A stretch of 64,000 nucleotides of DNA from Methyloversatilis universalis EHg5 (GCF_000378945.1 NZ_KB900539.1:2215129-2279128); one strand, 5' to 3'; counted from the first letter of the stretch, positions 1-9,066 are shown. Notes: generated by a model not told the origin, from the sequence alone. Made by a program: numbers and translations.

Positions 1-500
1 GAAGGCGGGACATCTCTCCCACTGTCTGTACGTGCTTGCCGTCAGATGCGGCGCTCGTCCCTCCGCCCGACAAGCGTCCACTACTACGCTTGCCGCAGAT
101 GAACATACAAGCGGCGCCTCGCCGCGATTGCGGCCTCAACGGGAGACAGCGGGTGATTGAAGGCCCTATCGCGGCGGGGGCGCCGCTCCCACCGGGGCTC
201 CGGCGACGGTCTGAGCCTCGCCCGCCGGGTCTTGGCATCGGATTGAGCCAGTCCCACCGGAACTCGGGTGGCTGATTGAGCCACGTCCACAAGCTCTTGA
301 CGACGGCCCGGCCCGGTTCTCGTGGGAGCGGCGCCTCGCCGCGATTGTGGCCTCAACAGGAGACAGCACGTGATTGAAGGCCCTATCGCGGCGGGGGCGT
401 CGCTCCCACGGGGCGCCGGTGACGGGCTGAACCGCTCCCGCTGGGTCTTGGCATCGGACTGAGCCGGTCCACCGGGCTTCGGATAGCCGAATGAGCGGCG
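1..500. repeat. REP-like palindromic repeat cluster, no gene
   Basis: No convincing gene is visible here. The stretch holds alternating copies of a palindromic unit with core GTGGGAGCGGCGCC followed by TCGCCGCGAT or CCCGCCGCGAT. Forward copies lie near 108 and 322, inverted copies near 168 and 385, with similar spacers between them (about 210 bp between equivalent copies). The same unit recurs near 7.8, 11.6-12.2, 20.7 and 60.7 kb. Open frames through it only reflect the high GC content and the repeat. Confidence 0.75.
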
Positions 501-510
501 CCCACAAAGA

Positions 511-537
511 AAAACCGGGGCACAAGGCCCCGGTTTT
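511..537 (-). terminator. Rho-independent terminator of the fdh operon
   Basis: A strong GC stem (CCGGGGC with GCCCCGG) has a 5-nt loop and A and T runs on either side. It lies about 20 bp past the fdh1A stop codon on the transcribed strand. The A/T runs make it potentially bidirectional. Confidence 0.85.
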
Positions 538-555
538 TCCTGATGCAACAGCCGC

Positions 556-3360
556 TTACGCGGTGACCGGCTTGGCCTGGCCGCCGCCGTAGGTGGAGAG
601 CTGGGTGGGTTTGCCACCCTTCTTCAGCCTGACCGCGCAGTACTTGAACTCCGGAATCTTGCCGAAGGGGTCGAGCGCCGGGTTGGTGAGCATGTTCGCC
701 GCCGCTTCGTAATAGGCGAAGGGGATGAACACGGCGCCGACCGGCACGTTCGGGTCGACCCGCGCGTACAGCGCGATCTTGCCGCGGCGCGATTCGACCG
801 TGATCACATCACCGGCCTTCACCTTGAGCCCGGCCATGTCGGCCGGGTTGATGGTGACGGTGGCGATCGGCTCGATGTTGTCGAGCACCGATGCGCGGCG
901 GGTCATCGAGCCGGTGTGCCAGTGTTCCAGCTGGCGGCCGGTGATGAGCACCATCGGGTAGTCGCTGTCCGGCTTCTCGTTGGCGGTGATGAGCTTGGCC
1001 GGCACCAGCTTGGCGCGACCGTTCGGCGTCGGGAACTTGTCCACGAACACCACTTCGTCGCCCGGATCGCCCACGTTTTCGCACGGATAGGTGACCGAGT
1101 GCTCGGCTTCCAGACGTTCCCACGTAATGCCGGCGATCGAGTGCATCGCCTTGCGCATTTCGTTGAACACGTCCTTCGAACCTTCGTAGTTCCAGTCCAG
1201 GCCAAGACCGCGGGCCATTTCCTGGATGATCCACAGATCCTGGCGCGCATCGCCCGGCGGGTTGATCGCGGCACGGCCCAGCTGCACCTGGCGGTCGGTG
1301 TTGGTGAAGGTCGCGGTCTTCTCGGGGAAGGCCGAAGCCGGCAGCACCACGTCAGCGAAGTAGGCGGTTTCGGTCAGGAAGATGTCCTGCACCACCAGGC
1401 AGTCGAGCTTGGCCAGTGCGTCGCGGGCGTGGTCGACGTCCGGATCGGACATCGCCGGGTTCTCGCCCATGATGTAGCAGCCGTGCAGCTTGCCGGCGTG
1501 GATGGCGTCCATGATTTCGACCACGGTCAGGCCCGGGTTCGGGTCCAGCGTGGTGCCCCACAGCTCTTCGAACTTCTGGCGGATGGTCTGGTTGCCGACC
1601 GCCTGGTAGTCCGGGAACACCATCGGGATCAGGCCGGCGTCAGACGCGCCCTGCACGTTGTTCTGGCCGCGCAGCGGATGCAGGCCGGTGCCGCGGCGAC
1701 CGATCTGGCCGGTCATCATGACCAGCGAAATCAGGCAGCGCGCGTTGTCGGTGCCATGCACGTGCTGCGACACGCCCATGCCCCACAGAATCATCGAGGC
1801 CTTCGAGGTGGCGAACATGCGCGCGACCTCGCGCAGCGTAGCCGCCGGAATGCCGCAGATCTTGGCCATCTTCTCGGGCGAGAAGTCGGCCACGTTCTTC
1901 TTCAGCTCTTCGAAGCCGGAGGTGCGGTCATTGATGAAGGCTTCATCCACCAGGCCTTCTTCGATGATGGTGTGCATCATCGCGTTCAGCATGGCCACGT
2001 CGGTGTCCGGCTTGAACTGCAGGAAGTGGGTGGCGTAACGCTGCAGGTCGTTGCGACGCGGGTCGCACACGATGAGCTTTGCGCCGTTCTTCACCGCGTT
2101 CTTCATCCAGGTCGCGCCGACCGGGTGGTTCACCAGCGGGTTGGAGCCGATCAGGAAGATGACTTCCGAATGCAGCACGTCGCGCACCGGATTGGACACG
2201 GCGCCGGAGCCGACCGCTTCGAGCAGCGCGGCGACCGACGAGGCGTGGCACAGACGGGTGCAGTGGTCGACGTTGTTGGTGCCGAAGCCGGTACGCACCA
2301 GCTTCTGGAACAGGTAGGCCTCTTCGTTCGAGCCCTTGGCTGAACCGAAACCGGCCAGCGCGTTCGGGCCCTTGCTGTCGCGGATCTCGCGCAGCTTGCC
2401 GGAGGCCAGCGCCAGCGCCTCTTCCCAGCTGGCTTCGCGGAAGGCGGCCAGCGGGTTGGCCGGGTCGACCACGAAGTCCTTGTGCTTCGGTGCGTCGGCA
2501 CGGCGGATCAGCGGCTTGGTCAGGCGCTGCGGGTGGCGGGCGTAGTCGAAGCCGAAGCGGCCCTTGACGCACAGGCGCTCTTCGTTGGCCGGGCCGTCGC
2601 GGCCGGTCACCATCAGGATCTTGTCGTCCTTGACGTGGTAGGTCAGCTGGCAGCCGATGCCGCAGTACGGGCAGACCGAATCGACCTTCTTGTCGGCCTT
2701 CACCATGCCGACACCGCCGGACGGCATCAGCGCGCCGGTCGGGCAGGCCTGCACGCATTCGCCGCAGGCCACGCAGGTCGAGGCGCCCATCGGGTCGTCC
2801 TGGTCGAACACGATCTTCGACGAAGAGCCGCGGAAGGCGTAGCCGATCACGTCATTGCCCTGCTCTTCGCGGCAGGCGCGCACGCAGCGGTTGCACTGGA
2901 TGCAGGCGTCGAGGTTCACGCTCATCGCCGGGTGCGATTCGTCGCACTTGGGCTGTTCGCGCGACTCGAAGCGAGAGTCGGTCACGCCCAGCTTGCCGGC
3001 CCAGTAGGCCAGTTCCGAATCCGGTTTGTAGCTCTGTTCCGGCATGTCGGACAGCAGCAGCTCGACCACCATCTTCTGCGCCTTCACGGCGCGTTCCGAT
3101 TCGGCCTTCACCTTCATGCCGGGGGTCGGCGCGCGGCAGCAGCTGGGGGCGAGCACGCGCTCGCCCTCGATCTCGACGACGCAGGCGCGGCAGTTGCCAT
3201 CCGGGCGGTAGCCGTCCTTGTAGCAGAGGTGCGGGATGTCCACGCCCTGGCGGGCGGCGGCCTGGATGATGGTTTCGCCGACGCGGGCCTTCATGGCCTG
3301 GCCGTCGAGCGTGAATTCGATGCTTTCCGCGGCGATCGCGGGATCAATCGGTGCGTTCAT
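556..3360 (-). CDS. fdh1A: NAD-dependent formate dehydrogenase, catalytic alpha subunit
   Basis: Oxidises formate to CO2 at a bis-MGD molybdenum or tungsten centre in the cytoplasm. The last step of C1 oxidation feeds electrons to the beta subunit and NAD+. Seen: 934 aa; N-terminal 2Fe-2S domain (Cys46, 57, 60, 74); two 4Fe-4S motifs (Cys153-163 and Cys196-206); the molybdopterin-domain 4Fe-4S motif CPYCGIGC from Cys230 with Cys264; metal ligand Cys371 followed by His372 in RLCHASSV. The ligand is Cys, not selenocysteine. The start was placed at the ATG reading MNAPIDP, preceded by a GAAGGGG Shine-Dalgarno and 16 bp after fdh1B; the longer frame would run into fdh1B. Architecture matches Methylobacterium Fdh1A (a tungsten enzyme), but the metal cannot be read from sequence. 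Confidence 0.95.
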   Translation of the reverse strand: MNAPIDPAIAAESIEFTLDGQAMKARVGETIIQAAARQGVDIPHLCYKDGYRPDGNCRACVVEIEGERVLAPSCCRAPTPGMKVKAESERAVKAQKMVVELLLSDMPEQSYKPDSELAYWAGKLGVTDSRFESREQPKCDESHPAMSVNLDACIQCNRCVRACREEQGNDVIGYAFRGSSSKIVFDQDDPMGASTCVACGECVQACPTGALMPSGGVGMVKADKKVDSVCPYCGIGCQLTYHVKDDKILMVTGRDGPANEERLCVKGRFGFDYARHPQRLTKPLIRRADAPKHKDFVVDPANPLAAFREASWEEALALASGKLREIRDSKGPNALAGFGSAKGSNEEAYLFQKLVRTGFGTNNVDHCTRLCHASSVAALLEAVGSGAVSNPVRDVLHSEVIFLIGSNPLVNHPVGATWMKNAVKNGAKLIVCDPRRNDLQRYATHFLQFKPDTDVAMLNAMMHTIIEEGLVDEAFINDRTSGFEELKKNVADFSPEKMAKICGIPAATLREVARMFATSKASMILWGMGVSQHVHGTDNARCLISLVMMTGQIGRRGTGLHPLRGQNNVQGASDAGLIPMVFPDYQAVGNQTIRQKFEELWGTTLDPNPGLTVVEIMDAIHAGKLHGCYIMGENPAMSDPDVDHARDALAKLDCLVVQDIFLTETAYFADVVLPASAFPEKTATFTNTDRQVQLGRAAINPPGDARQDLWIIQEMARGLGLDWNYEGSKDVFNEMRKAMHSIAGITWERLEAEHSVTYPCENVGDPGDEVVFVDKFPTPNGRAKLVPAKLITANEKPDSDYPMVLITGRQLEHWHTGSMTRRASVLDNIEPIATVTINPADMAGLKVKAGDVITVESRRGKIALYARVDPNVPVGAVFIPFAYYEAAANMLTNPALDPFGKIPEFKYCAVRLKKGGKPTQLSTYGGGQAKPVTA

Positions 3361-3376
3361 GTTCTGTCGCGCCCCT

Positions 3377-5065
3377 TCACTTGATTTCGTCAGGGAAATA
3401 CTTGACCACGCAGCGCACCGGATTCGGTGCGGCCTGCCCGAGACCGCAGATCGACGCATCGACCATGGTCTGCGACAGCTCCTCGACCAGCCCGGTGTCC
3501 CACACCGGCTTGTCGATCAGCGTGTTCATCTTCGCGGTGCCGACCCGGCACGGCGTACACTGGCCGCAGGACTCGTGCTCGAAGAAGTGCATCATGCTGC
3601 GCGCCGCGTCGGTCGCCGTGTCCTTGTCGGACAGGATGATGACCGCGGCCGAGCCGATGAAGCAGCCGTGCGGCTGCAGCGTGTCGAAGTCGAGCGGAAT
3701 GTCGCCCATCGAGGCCGGCAGGATGCCGCCCGAAGCGCCACCCGGCAGGTAGCCGTAGAAGGTCTGGCCGTCCAGCATGCCGCCGCAGTACTCGTCGATC
3801 AGCTCCTTGACCGAAATGCCGGCCGGCGCCAGATGCACGCCCGGCTTCTTCACCCGGCCGGACACCGAGAACGAGCGCAGACCCTTGCGGCCGTTGCGGC
3901 CGTGGCTGGAGAACCACTCCGGGCCCTTCTCGACGATGTCGCGCACCCAGAACACGGTTTCCATGTTGTGTTCCAGCGTCGGGTAGTTGAACAGGCCGAC
4001 CTGGGCGACGTAAGGCGGGCGCAGGCGCGGCATGCCGCGCTTGCCTTCGATCGATTCGATCATCGCCGACTCTTCGCCGCAGATGTAGGCACCTGCGCCA
4101 CGGCGCAGGTGGATCGGCGGCAGCGCGCACGGTGCGTCGGCCTGCAGCTTTTTCAGTTCCTTCTGCAGCAGTTCGCGCACATGGGCGTACTCGTCGCGCA
4201 GATAGATGTAGACCTCGCCGATGCCCACGCAGTAGGCGGCGATCAGCATGCCTTCGAGGAAGCGGTGCGGGTCGCGTTCGAGGTACCAGCGGTCCTTGAA
4301 GGTGCCAGGTTCGCCTTCGTCGATATTCACCGCCATCAGGCGCGGCGCCGCTTCGCTGCGCACGATGCGCCACTTGCGGCCGGCCGGGAAGCCGGCACCG
4401 CCCAGGCCGCGCAGGCCCGAATGTTCCATCGCGGTGATCACGGTTTCCGGATCGCGGCGGCCTTCGACCAGATCGCGGAACAGCTCGTAGCCACCGGCCT
4501 TGCGGTAGGCCTTGTAGCCGATGTACTTCGGCGCCGGGTGAGTGGTTTCCTTCGCCTTCACCGCCGCCTTGACCGACGCTTCGGTGGCACCGGCCAGCGC
4601 GTTCTGGCCCACCACCACCACCGGTGCCTGTTCGCAGCGGCCGACACAGGGCGCGGCGATCACGCGCACCTTGGTGCCGAGGATGCCCGGCAGCTTGTGC
4701 AGCAGATCGTCGGCACCGGCCATCGCACAGGACAGCGTTTCGCACACGCGCACCGTCAGCTCGGGCGGGGCGGCCTCGCCTTCGCGCACCACGTCGAAGT
4801 GGTGATAGAAGGTGGCGACCTCATACACCTCGGCCTGCGACATCTTCAGTTCCGCTGCCAGGGCCGCCAGGTGACGGGCGTGCACGGCGCCGATGTTGTC
4901 CTGCAGCAGATGCAGGCACTCGATCAGCAGGTCGCGGCGGCGCGGCATCTTGCCGAGCAGCGCGCTCACCTCCTCGACCGCCTTGGGGTCGAGCGCCCGG
5001 CCCTTGGGCGTGGGCTTGACCATACGGCGCATCTGTTCCAGCGGTATGGAGAACGGTTCCGACAT
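3377..5065 (-). CDS. fdh1B: NAD-dependent formate dehydrogenase, fused NuoE/NuoF-type beta subunit
   Basis: Passes electrons from the catalytic subunit to NAD+. Seen: 562 aa with two fused modules. Residues 1-150 resemble NuoE/HoxE thioredoxin-like 2Fe-2S proteins (RVCETLSCAM and APCVGRCEQAP). The rest is NuoF-like, with the glycine-rich NADH/FMN site (GLRGLGGAGFPAGRKW) and the C-terminal 4Fe-4S motif ESCGQCTPCR with a later Cys in SICGLG. The NuoE-NuoF fusion is typical of Fdh1B and separates it from the three-subunit FdsGBA type. It is first in a two-gene operon with fdh1A. No accessory fdhD or cofactor gene is adjacent. Confidence 0.94.
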   Translation of the reverse strand: MSEPFSIPLEQMRRMVKPTPKGRALDPKAVEEVSALLGKMPRRRDLLIECLHLLQDNIGAVHARHLAALAAELKMSQAEVYEVATFYHHFDVVREGEAAPPELTVRVCETLSCAMAGADDLLHKLPGILGTKVRVIAAPCVGRCEQAPVVVVGQNALAGATEASVKAAVKAKETTHPAPKYIGYKAYRKAGGYELFRDLVEGRRDPETVITAMEHSGLRGLGGAGFPAGRKWRIVRSEAAPRLMAVNIDEGEPGTFKDRWYLERDPHRFLEGMLIAAYCVGIGEVYIYLRDEYAHVRELLQKELKKLQADAPCALPPIHLRRGAGAYICGEESAMIESIEGKRGMPRLRPPYVAQVGLFNYPTLEHNMETVFWVRDIVEKGPEWFSSHGRNGRKGLRSFSVSGRVKKPGVHLAPAGISVKELIDEYCGGMLDGQTFYGYLPGGASGGILPASMGDIPLDFDTLQPHGCFIGSAAVIILSDKDTATDAARSMMHFFEHESCGQCTPCRVGTAKMNTLIDKPVWDTGLVEELSQTMVDASICGLGQAAPNPVRCVVKYFPDEIK

Positions 5066-5104
5066 TACGGTGATCCTCTTCAGTCAGTTCGTTGTGCGTG
5101 GCCA

Positions 5105-5153
5105 GGAGACCTGACGGAATGGCACGCGCCACGCTCCATTCCGTCAGATCTCC
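5105..5153 (-). promoter_or_regulatory. Long inverted repeat in the fdh1BA leader
   Basis: Two 18-bp arms (5105-5122 and 5136-5153) match at 17 of 18 positions around a 13-bp centre. On the coding strand the structure ends about 40 nt before the fdh1B ATG. If transcribed it would form a long hairpin in the 5' leader; as DNA it could be an operator. There is no U tract, so a simple terminator is unlikely. Confidence 0.6.
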
Positions 5154-5310
5154 CGATTCGCTCGTGTCCGCGATTATTGGGTCTGTCGACATCAGCTTCG
5201 TACAGCCGGCGCACCCCTGCGCGGGGCGCAGCGCACAACGCGCCTGCCGGTCTGCACGAACCCGATGCCGACAGCCCTGGGGGCGCCTCTTTGTGCGTCC
5301 TCTTCAGTGC

Positions 5311-6417
5311 TCAGTGCTGTCCTTCTTTCAGTCCGGGCGCAGCCTCGCTGCGTTGTCCGAACGCTTCCTGCTCTCGGTGCAGGTAGGCGAAATGCACGTT
5401 CCGCCGATGCCACACCGCATATCCATACCAGTCGCGGAATTCCGCGACCTCTACCGACTGCGTCGCCTCCTGCAGCGACACACCCTGCTCGAACAGCGCC
5501 CCGGTCTGCGCAATCAGCGCGTCCAGGTAACGCTTCGGTGCGGTCAGCACCTCGCTGCCGCCCGGCGCGCCATGCGCCGGCACCACCCGCTTCGCTCCGA
5601 GCGCCACCAGTTCGGTCAGCCCGTCGCGCCAGCCTGTTTCCAGCGCGTTGTACAGATCGGGCAGATAGCCCGCCGCGCCCAGCTCGCCAGCAAACAGCGT
5701 GCCGCTGTCTTCGTCGTACAGCGCCGACGCGCCCGGCTGAAACGTGTGTCCGAGGTGGATCAGCGTGAGCCTGCGGGTCAGGCCGGGCACCACGCCGGGC
5801 AGTTTCGCCGTCCGCTCGATCACGACCGTGGCCGGGGTCGGTTCGGTACTCGACATCATATTTTCCCCCAGGGCAGCGGTCAGGCGCTCTACACAGCTGT
5901 GACAGCTGGCCCTGATGAAGCGGTCTGTTTCAGTCTGCGCCACTACCGGCACACCCCGTGCCACGAAAACGCCGTTACCCAGCACGTGGTCGCCGCCGCC
6001 GTACAGCACCACCGCCAGCACCACCGGCCGGCCGAAATGGCGCTCGACCGAGGCGAGCAGGTGCTGCGCGAAACGATGGCTGGTACCGGTGCCGACCAGC
6101 ACCAAGCCGCGCGCGTCTTCGATCACGCCGATATTGGTGATGAAGCCGGCGTTGCCGGCATTGACCTCGAAACCGGGCGCACGCAGCACATGCACGCCGG
6201 GCGCCAGCGTCTGGACCTGGAGCGCCGGCAGATGCGGCTCGCCGCTGCCGGCGTTTGCCATACCGGAAGCGACAAGCCAGAAAATCGCGATGACGGCGCA
6301 GGCGAGCCGGGAAACAATCCCGCGAAACTCGAAGGCGGAAAGCGGGGTCTTCAACCCTGTGCTAGCCTTTTTTCTGCCCCCGAAGGCCACACCCCGGTCA
6401 GCTGCCACCCGGGACAT
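5311..6417 (-). CDS. Metallo-beta-lactamase-fold protein with degenerate metal site (quinoprotein relay type)
   Basis: Resembles the SoxH-related MBL proteins of quinoprotein relay systems, periplasmic partners of PQQ dehydrogenases. Seen: hydrophobic signal segment near residues 36-52 (SRLACAVIAIFWLVASGMANA) and the MBL scaffold with SGTLFAGEL and VVPAHGAP. The HxHxDH zinc motif is replaced by YGGGDH (residues 139-144), so two of three histidines are missing, and the usual Asp of FAGD is Glu. The paralogue at 8095-9066 keeps the full motif. The start is uncertain: the ATG at 6417 is used, but a TTG near 6354 after an AAAAAAGG stretch would give a tighter signal peptide. The longer frame overlaps the divergent gene at 6427 and was rejected. 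Confidence 0.8.
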   Translation of the reverse strand: MSRVAADRGVAFGGRKKASTGLKTPLSAFEFRGIVSRLACAVIAIFWLVASGMANAGSGEPHLPALQVQTLAPGVHVLRAPGFEVNAGNAGFITNIGVIEDARGLVLVGTGTSHRFAQHLLASVERHFGRPVVLAVVLYGGGDHVLGNGVFVARGVPVVAQTETDRFIRASCHSCVERLTAALGENMMSSTEPTPATVVIERTAKLPGVVPGLTRRLTLIHLGHTFQPGASALYDEDSGTLFAGELGAAGYLPDLYNALETGWRDGLTELVALGAKRVVPAHGAPGGSEVLTAPKRYLDALIAQTGALFEQGVSLQEATQSVEVAEFRDWYGYAVWHRRNVHFAYLHREQEAFGQRSEAAPGLKEGQH

Positions 6418-6426
6418 CGATAACAA

Positions 6427-6798
6427 ATGAGGAGAACCGGCTTGAAATTCCATCGTTTCCAGATCGCCGCTGCCGCCATCGCCACGCTGCTCGCGCCGGG
6501 CATTGCCTCGGCGCATGACTATTCGACCCAGACCCGGGTCGAGTTCGTGCTTGAGTGCATGAAGACGCACGGCGGCGCTTACGAGTACCTGTACAAGTGC
6601 TCCTGCCTTATCGACGAAGTCGCGCAGAAACTGAGCCACGACGACTTCATCGACATGTCCAGCATCGCCCGCTACTCGCAGATGAGCGGCGAGCGGACCG
6701 GCGTGTTCCGTGACTCCGACGAAATGAAGGACGCGCGCAAGACCTACCTCGGCATCATCAAGCAGGGCGAGAAGGCCTGCTTCATCAACAGCAAGTAA
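6427..6798 (+). CDS. Small secreted four-cysteine protein, unknown function
   Basis: I do not recognise a family. Seen: 123 aa; a signal peptide ending at GIASA (cleavage before HDY); then a mostly polar, helical-looking domain. Four cysteines lie in the mature part (LECM, KCSC, KACF), enough for two disulfides or a small metal or haem-free redox site; there is no CxxCH. It is divergent from the degenerate MBL gene, about 10 bp apart, and convergent with the SoxYZ-like carrier, so it probably belongs to the same periplasmic quinoprotein module. The start MRRTGLKF has an AGGAG-like site (aatgaggag) overlapping the first codons; an internal TTG (LKFHRF) with that site may be the true start. Confidence 0.75.
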   Translation: MRRTGLKFHRFQIAAAAIATLLAPGIASAHDYSTQTRVEFVLECMKTHGGAYEYLYKCSCLIDEVAQKLSHDDFIDMSSIARYSQMSGERTGVFRDSDEMKDARKTYLGIIKQGEKACFINSK

Positions 6799-6834
6799 GT
6801 CTCCCGGGGCGGCGCCCGCCGCCCCTGCCCGCGT

Positions 6835-7659
6835 TCAGCTGCCGCGCAGCGCGGGCTTGATCGCCACCGCGCTCTCGAACTTCAGATCCTTGGAATCGAG
6901 AATCACCGCCTTCAGTTCGCCTTCCCCCTTGGGCACGAACCAGAAGCGGAAATTCGGGTTTTCGCTGATCGAGAAATCGACGTCGGCACTCATCACCGGC
7001 TCGCCGCCGTAACTCACCTCGACCCGGCGCACGAAATGCGGCGGCACGTACAGGCGGGTGACCTGATCCATGGCCAGACCGGAACTGTTCGGGTGACTGA
7101 TCATGAGCTGGGCGGCGTTGGGCCGGCCGGTCGATACCGCGTCCTCTTCCAGCTTGATCTTCATCTTGCCCAGCCGGGCCAGCGCCTCTTCCATGTCCTT
7201 GCCGGCCGGCGCCGAACAGCCGCCGGATGCCTTCACATAGCGGCGCGCCATATAGATCTTGCCGTCGCTGGTTTCGGCCAGCGCGCGCACCCAGCTGTAG
7301 GCCTCGATGCGCACCCGGGTTTCGATGTCGGCCCGGCCGGCCATGGGCGCGAAATTGAAGGTACCGCCGATCGGCGACGGGTTTTCGTCGATCACCAGAT
7401 GCAGCCGGGTCACCCGCACGCCGCCCGGCAGTTCCTTGGTGCGCACCGCCAGCGGCACCACTGCCGCGTCTTCGGCTCGCACCGGCGCCTCCAGTTCGAC
7501 CACCGAGCCGGTGGTGTCGTCGATCACCGCCCGGTCGCCGACCAGCAGGTTCTTCACCTTGCCCCAGATCGCCGTATCGGACCCGTCATCGGCCGCCTGC
7601 GCCCCGGTGACACAGAGAAAGCCGGCCGCAAGAACGGCCAGCACGCGCGAAATTTTCAT
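6835..7659 (-). CDS. Quinoprotein dehydrogenase-associated fused SoxYZ-like carrier
   Basis: Predicted periplasmic carrier in which a SoxY-like and a SoxZ-like domain are fused. In sulfur oxidation SoxYZ carries intermediates on a Cys; the fused version is known as a neighbour of PQQ dehydrogenases with unknown cargo. Seen: 274 aa; signal peptide cut at AQA; SoxY-like half to about residue 155 with the carrier cysteine Cys148 in SGGCSAPAG, which is internal rather than at a GGCGG tail; SoxZ-like half (HPNSSGL, then a beta-sandwich) to the end. The start was fixed by a very strong GGAGGAGGTAATA Shine-Dalgarno just before the ATG. Downstream partners are the two MBL proteins. Confidence 0.88.
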   Translation of the reverse strand: MKISRVLAVLAAGFLCVTGAQAADDGSDTAIWGKVKNLLVGDRAVIDDTTGSVVELEAPVRAEDAAVVPLAVRTKELPGGVRVTRLHLVIDENPSPIGGTFNFAPMAGRADIETRVRIEAYSWVRALAETSDGKIYMARRYVKASGGCSAPAGKDMEEALARLGKMKIKLEEDAVSTGRPNAAQLMISHPNSSGLAMDQVTRLYVPPHFVRRVEVSYGGEPVMSADVDFSISENPNFRFWFVPKGEGELKAVILDSKDLKFESAVAIKPALRGS

Positions 7660-8094
7660 TATTACCTCCTCCAGTTGGACAGCTCCGTGGCGACCAGTCT
7701 GACGCCGGCCGCTCGTTTGTTCTGTAACCCAGGTCGCCAAGCCACGACCCGTCATGGATCAGATTGTGGGAGCGGCGCCCCCGCCGCGATATGGTCTCAA
7801 CCACTCGCCGCACTCATTCCACCGCCCATCGCGACGAGGCGTCGCTCCCACGAAACTCCGCCGCGCATCGCGCCCTCGTGGGAGCGGCGCCCCCGCCGCG
7901 ATACGGCCTCAACCACTCGCCGCACTCATTCCACCGCCCATCGCGACGGGGCGTCGCTCCCACAAAACCCCACCGCGCGGCACTCACCCGTGGGAGCGGC
8001 GCCCCCGCCGCGATACGGCTTCAATCACTCGCCGCACTCATCCCACCGCCCATCGCGACGAGGGCGCCGGTCCCACCAGGAACACCCCGGCGGA
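7660..8094. repeat. Tandem BIME of the GTGGGAGCGGCGCC repeat family
   Basis: No gene is seen. From 7766 to about 8075 three head-to-tail units of roughly 110-114 bp follow each other. Each unit is a forward palindrome (near 7766, 7880, 7990) paired with an inverted, slightly diverged copy containing GCGTCGCTCCCAC (near 7830, 7940, 8055). It separates the SoxYZ-like gene from the end of the MBL gene. The open frames across it on both strands are repeat artefacts. Confidence 0.8.
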
Positions 8095-9066
8095 TCAATC
8101 CTCCCACTCCAGCTCCGCATACGCTGCGGTGACATTGCGGCGGTGGAACAGTTCGGCCAGTTCCCAGTTGCCGACCTGATCACGCGCGACTTCGTCGGCG
8201 GCCTGAGCGAGCTTGCGACCTGCCTTGATCGCCGCCCTCGTTTGATCAGCCAGAGCCTGCAGGTAGTTCCGCTGTTTCGCGAAGGCACCCCGCCAGTCGG
8301 CGCCGGCATCGCCGTGACCGGACACCACCCGCTTCAGATCGAGCGCGGCGATCTGGTCACCGACCTTGATCCAGCCGAGCAGCTTGCCGTCCACCACCGG
8401 CATGTGGCCGACGAACAGCAGATCGCCTGCGAACAGCGTGCCGCTGGTTTCGTCGAGCACGGTGAGGTCGTTGTCGGTATGGGCGGTGGGCCAGGCGCGC
8501 AGCCGGAGCCGGCGGTCGCCGAGGTCGATGCTCTCTTCGCCCTGCACGGCGCGGGTGGGCGCCACCAGTTCGACGCCGCGGCCGGCGTCGCCCATCAGCC
8601 GCTCGGCGGCCGCAACATAGCCGCGACCGCGCGCTGCCAGCGCGGGCAGCAGCTTCACATGTCCGATGAAGGCAGGCGTATCGGCAAGAAAGGCCTGATT
8701 GCCCAGCAGATGGTCCGGATGCACATGGGTGTTGATCACGAAACACACCGGCAGCGCGGTTTTCTGCCGCACGCTCTCGCGCAGCGCGGCACCCACCGCC
8801 GGCGATCCGCCGGTGTCGATCACCGCCACGCAGCGGCTGCCGACCACGAAGCCGAGATTTGAAATGGCGCCGCGGTTGTGTGCGTCCTGTTCCGCGGTTT
8901 CGCCGTTGAATACGAATACGCCGGCGGCGATTTCGCGCACCGGCAGGGGTTCGGCCGCTCGCGCCGGCAGCATCGCCAGCAGGCCCAGGCAGCATGCCGC
9001 CGCCCTTGTCAGCCACGCGCTGCGCGGCGCTGCAGATTTGCGCTCCACTGTGTCCCTCGTTAGCAT
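8095..9066 (-). CDS. Quinoprotein relay zinc metallohydrolase (MBL fold)
   Basis: Secreted metallo-beta-lactamase-fold hydrolase of the SoxH-related type found with quinoprotein dehydrogenases and SoxYZ-like carriers. The substrate is not known; removal of a group from the carrier cysteine is a reasonable inference from SoxH. Seen: 323 aa; signal peptide (ACCLGLLAMLPARA); intact zinc motif HVHPDH at residues 114-119; further ligands likely in GHVKLL, the FAGD Asp and VVSGHGD. The start at the ATG of MLTRDT is a choice; ATGs at 9096 and 9099 are possible but put an Arg-rich stretch ahead of the signal. Divergent from the efflux operon at 9127. Confidence 0.87.
   Translation of the reverse strand: MLTRDTVERKSAAPRSAWLTRAAACCLGLLAMLPARAAEPLPVREIAAGVFVFNGETAEQDAHNRGAISNLGFVVGSRCVAVIDTGGSPAVGAALRESVRQKTALPVCFVINTHVHPDHLLGNQAFLADTPAFIGHVKLLPALAARGRGYVAAAERLMGDAGRGVELVAPTRAVQGEESIDLGDRRLRLRAWPTAHTDNDLTVLDETSGTLFAGDLLFVGHMPVVDGKLLGWIKVGDQIAALDLKRVVSGHGDAGADWRGAFAKQRNYLQALADQTRAAIKAGRKLAQAADEVARDQVGNWELAELFHRRNVTAAYAELEWED

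Noticed and set aside
916-2343. Long rightward frame opposite fdh1A
   Set aside because: His/Val/Gln-rich antisense shadow of a clear gene; no domain or start signal.
7754-8179. Frames with repeating GSGAPAAIR-like peptides
   Set aside because: They translate the palindromic repeats in several frames and strands at once.
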